Shown here: one piece after another, positions 32,699-44,520 of the stretch | How positions within the stretch are numbered: the stretch's first letter is position 1 | Layout: every line of letters starts with the position of its first letter | DNA from: Sphagnum compactum | Taxonomy: Eukaryota; Bryophyta; Sphagnopsida; Sphagnales | Direction: 5' to 3' | Assembly (NCBI GenBank): GCA_965153455.1 | Contig: OZ234496.1 | Location: 10,315,863-10,379,862, forward strand | Length of the DNA: 64,000 nucleotides | The notes under the pieces: generated by a model | Told to the model about the DNA's origin: nothing | The model's input: only the letters and a program-made list of their open reading frames with translations | Database searches by the model: none | Program-made: the position numbers and the translations under genes

Positions 32699-35220
32699 TC
32701 TGTTGTTGTGATAGTAAGAGTTCCAGTTTCATGATGAAGGAAGATTTTGAGAACCAGAACTATGGTTTCGTTACAGCTTGGTGTTTCGAGGTTTGTTTTT
32801 TTGATGTAGTTAGAAAGTAATTGTCGACTGTGTCGTTTTTTTGGCTCCAGATCAAAGGATTGTAAATTTTGGTGTGAACTTATGCCAAGTTCCCGGTGGT
32901 GATTGTAAGCTTGGAAAAGCTGTTGATGAGGGCCGCTCATGTTTTGAGGATACGAAGTATGTTGCTAGTTCAACAGCCCTTAAGTCTATGATCCAACAGA
33001 TTCTGCTAGCAACTGAAAAGAATGACTGAGACCCTCAAGCCATTTTTTTGGGCGACCATCACATGTAGACCCCCAAGCTTGGGGTGGTTGCTGACTTAGG
33101 ACTGTTCATGTTTGGATATATGGAGGAACATTGCAACTGCAGCTCCCTCTTGATGATGGTTCACTTGAGAAGGTTTTAATTGCAATTGACAAAGCTTTTT
33201 TTAATGATCACTCGTGAAAGATGGGCAATTATAGGATGTGGTATTCATCTTGGTATACCATATCCTACAGTTGCACATCTTTCATGATGTCAGTGTGGTC
33301 ATACCATAATGATTTGGGTATTCATTTGTCATGTCGTTTGTATGTGAGTGAGCGCATTGTAGTCCATGATACATTTCAAATATCGTTGGAGCTATTGTTT
33401 TGAAGAATGGAGCTCACACATAAAGAGAGGTTTTTCATATTTCTCCTGGTCATACATAGAGAAAAGTGGACATTGTCATCACCAAATACAGTTTTTGAAC
33501 TTTTATGGACGTTGTTATTGTCAATTCAACTTGTACAAATTTGATGCATGTGCTTCAACAACGACGGCACATGCAACAACAACAATAGTTGCCACTCAAA
33601 ACAAGACATGATTCTACACAAAGCGAATGCTAAGAGATGATTTCATTCCCCTTGTCATAGAGACCTATGGTTATTTCCATCCTCGTTTTGATTCTTTTTT
33701 TATTTCTTGTATACATGCTAATATAGCTCACCATCAATAGACCTCCTTGATACCTTCGATGCTTATATCTTATTATGAAAAACAAATGTTGATAACCTTT
33801 CAGCATGTGCAAGTCATTATGATTCTTTCACAAAAGGTTTGTGGATATTGTGTTGCAAGATTTGAACACAACATAATTCTTAAATCAAGTGGCTTTCTTT
33901 TTTTCTCTTTGCGTAATGGTTGTATATATGTGTTTTTTACAAACTTAATGTTCTCAAAGCTAGTTTCTAGGGTTTGCAAAGTTAGTGATATATAACAACA
34001 ATTGGGTGATATGATACTTACATGAAACGACTTCATATTGAAAGCACAATTCTTCATCTCTTCCACACATACCAGCTAGTGCACTTCCATCATTAGCTTA
34101 GTTGTGGCAGAGGATGCCCTTTTAGCATAAGGTCTTTTATTTCATTACTACTATTTTGATTGTTTTGGTTTTCCTTTCCTATGTTTTACATTTGCTTCAT
34201 CATGCCTTGTATTTTTTGTGGATGGATTTTCATCCTTGTTTTTATATGTATATATGGTTTTTGCCTTTTTGAAACCCTTTTGTGGAGAACATTCTATGAG
34301 CAGCAGGTTATATTATTTTCTTGAAATTCATCTTTCTAGGTGTCCTATATTTGCTTCTATTGTGCTGACTACTTATAAGGTGAACTCATTCTTCTCATCT
34401 TGTTTATGGTTTTGCTAAAACTTACACGAATCTTCAAATTACTATATGGAGGTTTACAGTTTTCGAGTACGACATCTAAGTATATTGATGAGTGCTCTGT
34501 TGCTCCTCTTCATCAGTTTCTGCCAAGAAAAGGATGAGTAGACTTTCCTGCAGGAATCATGAAGTGGGAATCATGAAGCGGTGAACAGGTGCCCAAATCT
34601 AAACACCTTGCAAGGGTCTATTTCTTTATTCCTGAGATTAGGCTTTGAAGCCAGGTGAAAAGTTTGCATCTGGTGGGCATCCACAAGTTGTTGTGTATAA
34701 TTGAGGATGAGTTTTTTCAGGGTTCCTTTGTTACTTATTACTAACGTTGACAGGAAAGAACTCAAATAGTCATAGAGTAGGAATACCTACTGCAACTTCA
34801 AACATGATACACGCTCCAACTTCCTGACCAAAAAATCATCCTCAAAATCAATCAAGCCTTGCCAGAGGCAGACTTTGCATTGTGAGAGTGCTCCTGTCAT
34901 CTCCATTTCTAAAAGCACCTTGCCGAATTTGCCACCTGTTAGAGGATTTGAGAGGAGCAAAGGGGTGCTTACTAAAAGATTAGTTGATTTGCTGGTGGTC
35001 TAGGCATGAAAGTGTAGGAAAGTTGCAATAGCAGAATTACCCATCATGATTGCCAAAAATGTTAGATGTCATACGAGCCTACACAACTTGTGCTAGAATT
35101 AATATTCTTGGGTCTTTAATCTTTACCCACCCCTTGACCTATGGGGAGTTTATCAAAGGGGGGTTATCGTTGTATGAAAGAACTCTTCATTGAGAGGACT
35201 AAGCTACTTCACTAGAGTTA
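32699..35220 (+). pseudogene. Truncated second copy of the NBP35 locus
   Basis: Begins 146 bp upstream of the DNAJC17 start codon and repeats NBP35 intron 1 (from about 22147) up to 32890. It then jumps, after about 6 filler bases, into the end of exon 3 (from about 23799) and runs on through the stop and 3' flank. The exon remnant 32907-33029 keeps an open frame for the last 40 residues ([13 protein letters not shown] ... LLATEKND) with a few substitutions. Exons 1 and 2, the cluster cysteines and the P-loop are gone, so no Fe-S function is possible. A 1.06 kb segment at about 33203-34264 has no counterpart in the first copy. Confidence 0.85.
33203..34264. mobile_element. Insertion of unknown class in the NBP35 pseudo-locus
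   Basis: Flanking sequences (AAAGCTTTTTT on the left, CCTTTTTGAAACCC on the right) are contiguous in the first copy near 24075-24090, so this 1.06 kb is extra here. Its ends lie in a T-run, which hides any target duplication, and I see no terminal inverted repeat or coding domain. It could alternatively have been deleted from the first copy. Confidence 0.45.
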
Positions 35221-36108
35221 TCTGGAAAGTCACCCTGTCTTCATCCTATCTTTGGGCTTGCTGTCACCCCCTATCCCCTCTTTCAGTGATATCTGCAAAG
35301 TAATGAAATTGTATTAAATCTCAGCATCAAATGTTAAAACTCAGCATTTAATGCACAAGGTTCAAGACTAATTATATTACTTGTACAGGTAAGAGCAATT
35401 AAAATATATCTAACAACAGTGGAGGCGCTTAGGAAAAAGAAAGACAGGATGAAACTCAATTTTTACCCCCAAAATTGTTGGAAAAACTAATCTGGGTCCC
35501 AGTTATTTCATTTTGTAAAATTTTCATTCCCAGTTATGCGTTTGATGGCCTATTATGCTGAAAATGACCATTCTCACCCCCTAATCGCGAGACTTTACAT
35601 ATAACCCTATTGTATGAAGTCCAACTGTGAGGTAGGTTGCTATCTGTTGAATTATGGTCACTTACTGCAACTTCATTATTGTAAAATCCTTACTATATAC
35701 TTGCACATCAATTGAAGACAATGATAGCATAAAATTTAGCCAGGAACCTCTCATATCTGCTCTCTGAAATATATACATGGTAACTTTCAAGTCTCACCCT
35801 GACCCAACTGCTTCTGTGACTAAAATTTCTACTCTGCTCTGCTAATCCATGTGAAGGGACTTGGCTTCCACTCTTCTTGACTCTTTTTCCTTCCTTCCTT
35901 GGTCCTCATACTTGAGAATAGGAGCATAAGATGTTCATGAGTTTCTCAACTAAACTACTGTTGTATGCCTCAACTAATTAAGTTATATAAGTTGTGATTA
36001 CAAATCACCAAAAACTACGGAAAATAAGCATTGGTTATAATTTTAATAGTGGTACCACTTTATTGTGAATGTACCCAATCCTGCCTCTTTATCACTAACA
36101 AAACAACA
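35221..36108. other. Intergenic DNA between NBP35 pseudo-locus and MSL1-like gene
   Basis: No gene or repeat was identified. The right end should contain the 3' UTR of the minus-strand channel gene. Confidence 0.45.
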
Positions 36109-39100
36109 TCAGCCTTTTGAAGGCTGAGGGCCTTCTTCACCTGCATTTAGAAGCAGCATTCTGAGTTCCCACAAGAGATTTGTCACACCACTTTTGAAGA
36201 AGGGAGCATCCTCTCCCACTACCTCAACAATGATACGTGCAGTTTCCAAGAGAATCTCCTGTTTTATTAGGAGGTAGTTGCCTCCAGACTGCAATGCCAT
36301 CATGTGCACAAAAAATCAGTAAGTACAGTGTGTCTAATGCCTCTTCATTGAAAACCATGGTCAAATATGGTCAATTCATGTGTGGGTCTGGCAAGGTCAT
36401 ATGGAAACTTGTCAGTCTTGTTGTGGCTGATGGGTACAGAGACAATTAACTGAACTTACCAAAAGGTTGATGCTACACACAATGGCAATTTCAGGCCCGG
36501 CCTGACTGATATTTTTGAGATAGCATAGAGGTTTGGATCTCTCAGACTCCACATGTGGGTTCATATACAAGTACTGTGTCACCCTTTCCGTGATTTTATC
36601 CACCATGAATATCTCTTGATTCTGAAGCAGGAACTCTGCTTCCAGCAACTTTGAGGTGGCTCGTGAGATATTGTTTATCACCTGCAGTTTAATGATCACT
36701 CACTCTCAAAAACTTCCTCAAAACACACAGACCCTCTCTGGACAAGTGTGATAAAAATCCAGCTACCTTCCACTGACAGATTTAAGCCAAATCCCTTTGA
36801 GAAAAGACTGGTAACAACCACAAGAATTGCCAAACAATTCTAATGCAAGACAACAGACAACTACTTTGTTTCCATGCCCAAGATCAGATGCTTATATAAC
36901 TTGCTCACATGTTTAAAATCAATGCCTTAATAGTTGTGCCAGATTTGTGATCTATGTCTCATGAAAGAAATCATCATCAAAACTTCCTTTTTTCAGATCA
37001 CCATTCAAATGCACATGATATATTCCAAGCAAAATGCACTCATCGCATCATAATTGAACCACCTTGCTACATGGTTAAGGCATTGGCACATCACAAATAG
37101 GCCAACCAAAACATTTGTACTCTGCTGTAACAAGTAGGTTGGACAGCTGATTCAAACCTGGTTGATAAATGTTTGGTTTGGAACAAGGATAGGGACACCA
37201 TCAAACCCTAGAATTTTTGTTTGCAAATAACCAATGTCCTGTACTTGCCCTGCAAAACACCCTGCCTGAACACACCGCCTGATTCTCCCTTAGTAGTGGA
37301 CTGCTCAAGTCGGTGTCCCAGTTTCCACAATTTATCAGTTGGCCAGTGGGACTAGTCATGCTGATATGTGACTGTTTGGATTTTTCTATCATAAAAAAGA
37401 GAAATTTACAGGAAAACGCGCATTTCACGTGCCTTAATTCTATCGCCAATTACAAAAGGTCGTGTCACAAGCAGCACAGCACCCCCGAAGAAGTTGCCAA
37501 CCACTTCTTTTGCTGCTAAACCCACAGCTATACCTGTTGCCCCAACACTGCAAGCCATCATTTTTTTATTCATTCATTCACTCCCAAGAGACATGACAAG
37601 AGCAGATTATTAAGAGTCAAGAATTCAACACATTCCAGCTCAAATGCTGAAATGGGTTTGCTGGGGGGGCCAGTCATAGATTTACCAAGCGTAGACATTG
37701 TATTTCACATTGAGTATTTTTGTGTCCAAAGTGTATGTACAGACAGTCCTGGTTCCATGAAACACATGTTGTTGGATTGCAAGTAAACCCACCCTTTTGT
37801 AAAGTGAGGAAAGTATGATCAATCACAGATCAACAATGAGCAGAGTCTTTGACCACACACCTGATACACCACCAAATGCTAGAACTGAGTGGAGAGGGAA
37901 CTCCAAGATTTCTGCAAGGATTGCAGCTGCTAGAAAGTATATTGAGAGTGAAACCAGCTTGTCCACTACTAAGATCCGTGCCTGCACCAATTAGATCACC
38001 AAGCCCATTTCCCATATACTGCTGAGGACACAAAGATATACACCAATTGATGCCACACTAGGCTAAACTATAATCTTCGGCCAAAATTAGTCCAGCAAGT
38101 ATATACATACTATCTATCATGCTCCAAGAGATTTAAAACCCACTCATGAAGACGTTGGAACTTGATAAGCCATTTTGCCACACTTCAGGAGATGCTTTCC
38201 AACACTGCAACTTCAGCTCTCTAAATTTGACCACCTGATGGTTAGTTCAAAACTATGTGATCCACATGAGTCTTTGACCCTGATTTTGGAACAATTACAG
38301 TGATAGAATCAACCTAATTAAGTCATGAAGCAGGTGGATTACGGTACACTCAGAAACTGTGTTACATGTACCATATGGAGCTGGCACAGGATGTTTGCTG
38401 GCAGGTACATATCAATGTTGCTCTGGTATACAGGCCTGTGCCTGGTATCAAAACTGGTGTAACACTGGTAGCAAGGACCTTACTAGGTTGGTCTGGGACC
38501 TCCTGAGGCAATACCGGTCTTGTACCAGTACCTCCTGGCAGGGAACTGAGGTAATACCAGCCTTGTACTAGTTTTATACCAATTCCAATACCAGGTATAT
38601 ACCCACCTCATACCATGAAAAAATCAACCTTGGACCCAATACTAGTACCACTCGGCTGGTATGAAAGTTTTGAAAAGTACCCAATACCAGGACTGGGCTA
38701 GTACCTATATTTGAAAGTCATCACCAGACCAACACTGGTACCACTGGACAATACTGTTAAAGGAACTACATGTGCTCTAATAAAACTCAACAGAAGGATG
38801 AAAGAGCGGAGTGACCATACTGCATCTGCTTTATGGCGTGCTATCAAGTTTCGAATGAATAAGTCCTTCCAGCGCAAGAAAAACCAAGTTACAATAGTCA
38901 CTAATCCAATTTTTCGTGCCTTCACAATTGTCTCTGTCCCAACAAAGTGTTGCATTTGGAAAATTGGTGCAAGCACCCTCACCCTGAAACCAAGCCATCA
39001 GGAATGGAACATGAAATTCAATTGTAGCCATCCAAGTTGGCATCTATAACTAACCAGTAAAAATCAGTGCACTAGAAAGATATAGGGGGAGCAACAAGCT

Positions 39101-40528
39101 GCAGTACCCATGATCTTTGCTTGAGTGTGTCCCAGTTCTCAAAGCCACAAACATATAATTTGCATAGACCCATAAGTGACATTCAGATTCTTTCTAAACC
39201 CAACCCAAAAAGAAAAACTTGGGTTTTCAGTTGCAAGTGTTAACTCACATACGTGTGGATGCCCAGACTATAATGAGCACTCGGAGAGGAGCTATTCCAA
39301 GTCGGACAATAGATTGCTGAAATTCATCTTCATATTCTCGCGGATCTGCTCTTGATGTAGCTTCATAAACCCTGGTTCCAGAAAGAAAGGGGTTACCATT
39401 CTGGCACAAGATAACACTCTGAATAGTAGATACTAGAATTGCAGCAATCAGTAAAGTCTTCTGAATTGATATGCGTAGACATCATGAGCTTGTTTTGATC
39501 CTTCATGCAAAGAGGAGTTGGACACAATAAATACCTGTGTAACCATCGACAGAAATTATTGACCTGTACAAATAGAAAGCCTAGGATCCCAAGCACCAAA
39601 CATTCCCGCACCAACAAAATTGTCTGCTTTTTGCCCAAATTGTTGCCCCATTAGAATCTACTAATAAAAATTGTTGTTGACAAACTACAGCACATCATCA
39701 TCATCTAATTGTTGAGCTTGAAAAATAATACAAAAGGATGAATGAGAGTAGGAATTTAAATAAACTGAACTTACAAAGGCTTCACGTTTGTGAAGATGGG
39801 TATGGAGCCTTTCTGGTAGGCAATCAAGAAGGTCAAAATCTGTTGCCTGCATTGGACCACATAATTCTCTCCCCTTTTTCAGCAGAAAGCAGCTGACACA
39901 ATTCAAGATGTGATCACTGGTGGTAGGTGCTGCATGATTCCATGTAGAGCTTGATCCTGAAGCCATAGCTCTTACAAGCTGGGTTGTTGAAGCATAAGAA
40001 GAGTGCTTATGAGATGGGTGAAGCCCAACACTAAGAGCCCATGAAAGCTTTCTCTTATCCAGTGCACCTTTGACAAAACGATGCTGCCAAAAGACACCAA
40101 AAAACCAGACCCAACATGTGTAAGTGAAATTTCTCATGATCTAGCAGATTTTGCAAAAGAATACAGGGGACTGGAAAAAAATTGACTTTTTCTTCCAGGT
40201 GAAAGACCTGGACTTCAATTTCTTGTTGGTCTTCTTCTCTTTGGGATTTCATCATAAGAACTGCACTGGGTGGCCCTGCCCACATACTAGCCGCAAAGCT
40301 GGGTGGCTGGCCATATTGAAGCTTTGAGGTCTTACTCACTGTGGTTTCAAGGCATTGTAACTGCCAACAAGCAGTTATGTTATGTTTGCATTGGCACTGA
40401 GGTAAAAACAGGCTTTTGGACTTGCACATCACCATGTTGCTCACGTTGGTCTCCATGTTGAAGAAACCACCATAGCTGCTGAGTTTGTGATAATTATAAT
40501 CTCTTCCCAGATGCTGCAAAACAGCCAT
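36109..40528 (-). CDS. Mechanosensitive ion channel, MSL1-like (MscS family)
   Basis: MscS-like channels open on membrane tension; plant MSL1 acts in the mitochondrial inner membrane. Ten exons (minus): 40528-40208, 40083-39775, 39623-39535, 39371-39249, 38983-38821, 37981-37861, 37533-37429, 37261-37158, 36681-36460, 36288-36109. Phases agree and give 578 aa (Arabidopsis MSL1 is about 497; the excess is N-terminal). Residues 1-210 are a low-complexity, Ser/His/Cys-rich leader suited to a transit peptide. Hydrophobic helices fall at about 211-232, 257-276, 298-315 and 342-360. The pore helix and beta domain begin at 376 (GIAVGLAAKEVVGNFFGG ... RPFVIGDRIK) and continue QVQDIGYLQTKILGFDGVPI and LVPNQTFINQ. 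The ATG at 40528 has an AAGATGGCT context; an in-frame ATG at 40711 would add 61 residues from leader sequence. Exons 1-3 boundaries are the least certain. Confidence 0.88.
38340..38770. repeat. Palindrome-rich repeat in MSL1-like intron 5
   Basis: Dense variants of CTGGTACCAG, GGTATTACC and ACTAGTACC. A related stretch occurs at about 47210-47620 (shared words such as AAACTGGTGTWAC and CCAGGCA), so this is an interspersed degenerate repeat, possibly an old transposon inserted in the intron. Confidence 0.5.
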
Positions 40529-40710
40529 CTTGGGTTTGGTCCCCTCCCTTGTAGCACTAAGCCCAAGGAAGGGAGGAAGAAGACCAAGCCGATCAGGGTG
40601 CAATTCTTCAATAATCCACTTTCCCAAACATTTGCAATTCTGAATGCTGCTGCTGCTGCTGCTGCCTCCCCCAAGAAAAAGAAAAAACCGAAAACACACA
40701 CATACACACA

Positions 40711-40712
<2 letters not shown>

Positions 40713-40755
<43 letters not shown>
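40713..40755. repeat. (CT)n / (GA)n microsatellite in the MSL1-like 5' leader
   Basis: About 21 uninterrupted CT dinucleotides, preceded by a CA-rich tract. On the minus strand this is a GA run about 190-230 bp upstream of the chosen start codon. GA-rich leaders are frequent in plant genes; a regulatory role here is not shown. Confidence 0.9.
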
Positions 40756-40761
<6 letters not shown>

Positions 40762-41040
40762 TTTTAGTTACCCAATTTTGCTACAAATTGGACAAGTGCT
40801 GCAAAATTATACTGCAAAACTGGAGATCAACCTCAAAAGAAAGCACAATTTGGGATGTTCTAAACGCAAACTGGGAGTAGTCAGCTGCCAACCACCAGTG
40901 TGGTGGTTAGCACAGTGAGAAATCTGATGAGTTGCCATAGTGAGAGAGCACAGTGAGAGGATTTATTTGAGTGCCACCACTTGTGCCAATCACTGTAGCT
41001 AAAGTAGTCATTTTCTTGTATTGGTCATTTTTAAGGCATT
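40756..41040. other. Upstream region of the MSL1-like gene
   Basis: Promoter-proximal DNA of the minus-strand channel gene. Nothing specific was recognised. Confidence 0.35.
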
Positions 41041-41790
41041 GGAGCTTGTGCAAATTTACAGGTCCTAGTTACACCTCTCCTAGTAATTAGATGAGGTGAC
41101 TCCCAAGTTCAATTCCCTTCTCTTTTGTTTTCCTGCAAATAGCCAATTTGACTGGCACATCACTGAAAAAAATTGAAACTATGGAGGCTCCCCAAAATAG
41201 TATAGAGTTTGGCCCATCCATCTATCTATGAAGGAAGGTAGTTTGTTTTGTTTTGTAGCTATGAGATCCACCAAACTGGGATGCTTCAAATTGTGTCTTT
41301 GGAAAGCTCCCAACAAGGAGGGGTGCATGGGCTTGGTTCCATGACATTTGGACTTGCGGTGGAAAAGTTCTTGAATATTGAATGATTTTTTCACTGAAAA
41401 TTAAATTAAATCGTAGCTGAAATTTTCAGAGGAATTGGAATGTGCCTTTGGTGTTATTAGAAAGATCTTGATGAGCAGGATTTAATGGAATTTTATTTGG
41501 CAAGATTTGGATTCAGAATGTCGGAGATATTGATTTTTAAGTGATAAAGGTGAGGTGCCATGGAGAAGATGTTTGGGGAACCCATTGAGAACCCTCTGGG
41601 AACTTGAAGGGAACTTAGTGACAACACATTGGGAACCAGGGAAAAATGAAAAAAAAATCCTTCTCCCCACCCCTTCCCCCAAACTTAAAAAGAAGAAATG
41701 CAAGGCACCTTGAGTGCATGGTTGGGCCTTCCCATTGACTCCGTCATCCAAAGAATTTGTGTAAAGACCATTTTAATGCTCCAAATATAT
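41040..41790. repeat. Interspersed repeat family, copy 1
   Basis: Shares ordered blocks with 58990-59700 and 59700-60240: a head with CACCTCTCCTAG...AGTTCAATTCCC, a middle with GAAACTATGGAGGCTCCCCAAAATAG, then GGGAACTTGAAGGGAAC-type repeats, a purine-rich run and CATTGRCT near the end. The head resembles a polymerase III A/B box pair, suggesting a tRNA-derived SINE start. Confidence 0.55.
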
Positions 41791-42600
41791 AACTATGATT
41801 CTCACTAAAACCTTGAAACCCTCTTTTACTCACATGATCACTGCAATTGATTGGTCAAAGTGAAGAGACCCATAGAAGTCTTTAGTATAGAGGCATGTCC
41901 AAGTTTTGAATCTAAGGTAAGTGTTCTCCAAATTGAGGTTTTGAAGTGTAAAAATGTCACCTAATCATGGGGTTCTTCTTTCTTTTTTCATGCTTATTAG
42001 TGTGGCTTGTGCTGTTGGCCCAAGTGTGAAAATGTTTTTAGATAGGGGAAACTCAACATATGGAAATTGTTTTGTAAAGGTTTAGGATTTAGGGTTAAAT
42101 TAAACCCTAACCTACACCTTATATCCAATTTTGGAAGAGTTAAATATGACCAGCAAGTGTGACCACATTCTTAACTGATTTTTCTTTTCAAAACCTGTTT
42201 TTTATAATTTATTTGAATTTGCAATGACAAAAGCCACTTAAATTTTGATATCTCTCACATCTTAAGTCACTTACTAATTAAATTCCATTAAATCCTACTC
42301 ATTGAGATTTTTCTAACAATACAAAAAGCACATCCCAATTCCTCATACTTGATGCATGGTAAACTTTCAAGTGTGACCATTGTTTCAACAGATTTTTCTG
42401 TTCAAAGCCTAGTTTTTTTGTGATATATTTTTATTTTCAATCACAAAAATCATTTAAAGTTCAATATCTCCCCCATCCTAAGTCCAAATCTTATGAAACA
42501 TATATCCATTAAATCCTGCTCCTTGAAATTTTTCCATCAACACCAAACCCACATCCCAATTCCTTTGAAATTTTCACTTATGATTTAATTAAATTCTTAG
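41791..42600. repeat. Degenerate repeated blocks next to copy 1
   Basis: Blocks built around TTYAATATCTCYCMCATCYTAAGTC and ATTAAATCCTRCTC occur twice here (about 42235 and 42455) and again near 58735-58800. They probably belong to the same transposon family as the flanking interspersed repeat. Confidence 0.45.
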
Positions 42601-43860
42601 TGAAAAAATCATTCAATATTTAAGAACTTTTACATCCAAGTCCAAGCGAATGCACCTCTCCTCATCAAGAGCTTTCCAAAGATATCAAGAACACGAAAGC
42701 ACCCCAATTTGGTGGATTTCATATTTACAAAACAAGATAAACTACCTTGCTTCATAGATAGATATGATGAAGGTAATTAACTGGTCAAAGTGATGGGAGT
42801 TGTCCAAGTTTTTGGAGTAGTGCATGTTATTAAAATCTAATTTAAAAACTATCCAAATTAGGAATTTAAAATGTAAGCATGTCACCTATTCGTGAAGATT
42901 TTGGTTCTTTTTCATATTAAAAAACTTTCACATGCTTTTTATTCTTCCTTTTTCAAGGTTATTTCTTCTTTCTTTCATTCAAATTGTTTTCTTCTTTCCC
43001 AAGCAAGATTCAAAACATTATAGCATTGCACATCATTCCATGTCCTATGCCAAATGGGATATTTGGCTTTGATCATTTCATCCTCATCATCATATTTATA
43101 CTAGCAATCTTAATTACAACCATGTGGGAGCCAACAAGTTTGCTTGGGGTATACAATATGTCCTTGTTTTTGTTTTATGGATTTACATATATTTGAATTT
43201 TCAAGTCTTATAGATCTCTTTTCTAAAAAATCATGAAAACTTTATAAAGTCATTTGAACCTCTATTCAATATTTGTGCATTGGAGAAATGGAGATGTTGA
43301 TGCTAGGGGAATGTCTACTCATTGAAGGATGTGCCATATTTTCATATTAACACATGCAAGATAATATGATGTAAAAACCCCATCGTTTTCTTATTGTAAA
43401 TTTAGGTAAATTATCAAGCAAAATTTCGCATAGGACCTTTAAAGTTGGATAAGGTCCTCGTTAATTTTTCATGGTACCTTCCATTATTATGGAAGGTGAA
43501 AAAACTGTAGATGTTTCACCACACATGTGTCAAGTAAAATTTTTAAAACCCAATATATAACACAACATGAATTAATTAATCATTACGTTAAAGATTGTAA
43601 CTAACATTTGTTTATTGTAATCTTGGTGCAAATTGTCTTCATAGTGGTAACAATACTAGAAGCTTATCTTTACTTCCAACATTCCCCCTTAGTCCTATTA
43701 TTTTGAACATGACAATTCAAAAAAAACAATGCAAGTTGAAGCTCATGATTTCTTTATTTAATTTTCTACAAGGCCTTAAACTTGAACGTGTTCTCCAATC
43801 GCCAAGAAATTCCCCTTGTATGTGCAAGCTGATGGAATCACTCTCTCCCCCCATAGTTAG
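42601..43860. other. AT-rich intergenic DNA
   Basis: No supported gene. A 70-codon plus frame at 42984-43196 has hydrophobic runs but no recognisable family. The words ACATTCCCCCTTAGT near 43680 often lie near Copia fragments, in keeping with the next feature. Confidence 0.35.
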
Positions 43861-44065
43861 AGAATGGCAAGGGTTGTTGTAGTGCTTTTAAGATAGCGGA
43901 AAACATGAATGGTAGGGATCAATATGTGCTTCATGAGGAGCTTAAGTGTAACGAGTAAAAACACCAATTGCATACACAATGTTTGAGCAAGTGTTGTTCA
44001 AGTGAAGAGGTCTCCCAATAACAACACCATTGTAAGTGGAATCAACCAAAGCTAGTTATGACATT
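43861..44065 (-). pseudogene. Ty1/Copia RT-RNase H linker fragment
   Basis: Minus strand: 'GRPLHLNNTCSNIVYAIGVFTRYT' corresponds to the Copia block usually read as G-x-L-x-Y-L-x-x-T-R-P-D-I-x-Y-A-V-G-x-x-S-R-(F/Y). After a frameshift it is followed by APHEAH and FRYLKSTTTT, matching the conserved helix (R-I-L/F-R-Y-L-K-G-T). Both match order and spacing. The fragment is frameshifted and short. Confidence 0.65.
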
Positions 44066-44520
44066 TGCAGGTAATCGTGATAAATGGTAGTATTGACGTG
44101 GATGTACTACAACATGGTGATGTCAAATTTGGCACCCAAAGTGTAGAAATTTTTGGCACTTTGCAAAATCACTTGGTTACTTTTCGAGGAAATTGTTTAG
44201 TAACTAGGCAATGATCATAGAAATAGATATCACTCCCAATTATTCCTCTTATTGCTAGTAGCATTTGTTAGCATAGAAATTGGGCGTATTAAGTAGTTGT
44301 AAATTGCTTTCCAATTTTGAGGAGGCAATATACAAAAATATTTAATTAAAGAATAATTTATTTAAATTTTAAAGGGAAGGTGATTAGATAATTATATGAA
44401 TTTCCAAACATGTCAAGGAAATGTTTTTTCAAAAAATTCAACATTGCAAAATCTAATGAATTTGTGTAAAATCTGACATCATCATAAGGTATGCAAGAAG
44501 GGGCTGGGTAGGGTTCTAAC

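Noticed and set aside
37190-37449. 82-codon minus-strand frame in the MSL1-like gene
   Set aside because: It is a shifted frame across an intron. The true exons 7 and 8 read in other frames with conserved MscS residues.
40530-40711. Upstream in-frame extension of the MSL1-like protein (start at 40711)
   Set aside because: It translates the CA-rich tract beside the CT/GA microsatellite. The ATG at 40528 has a much better context.
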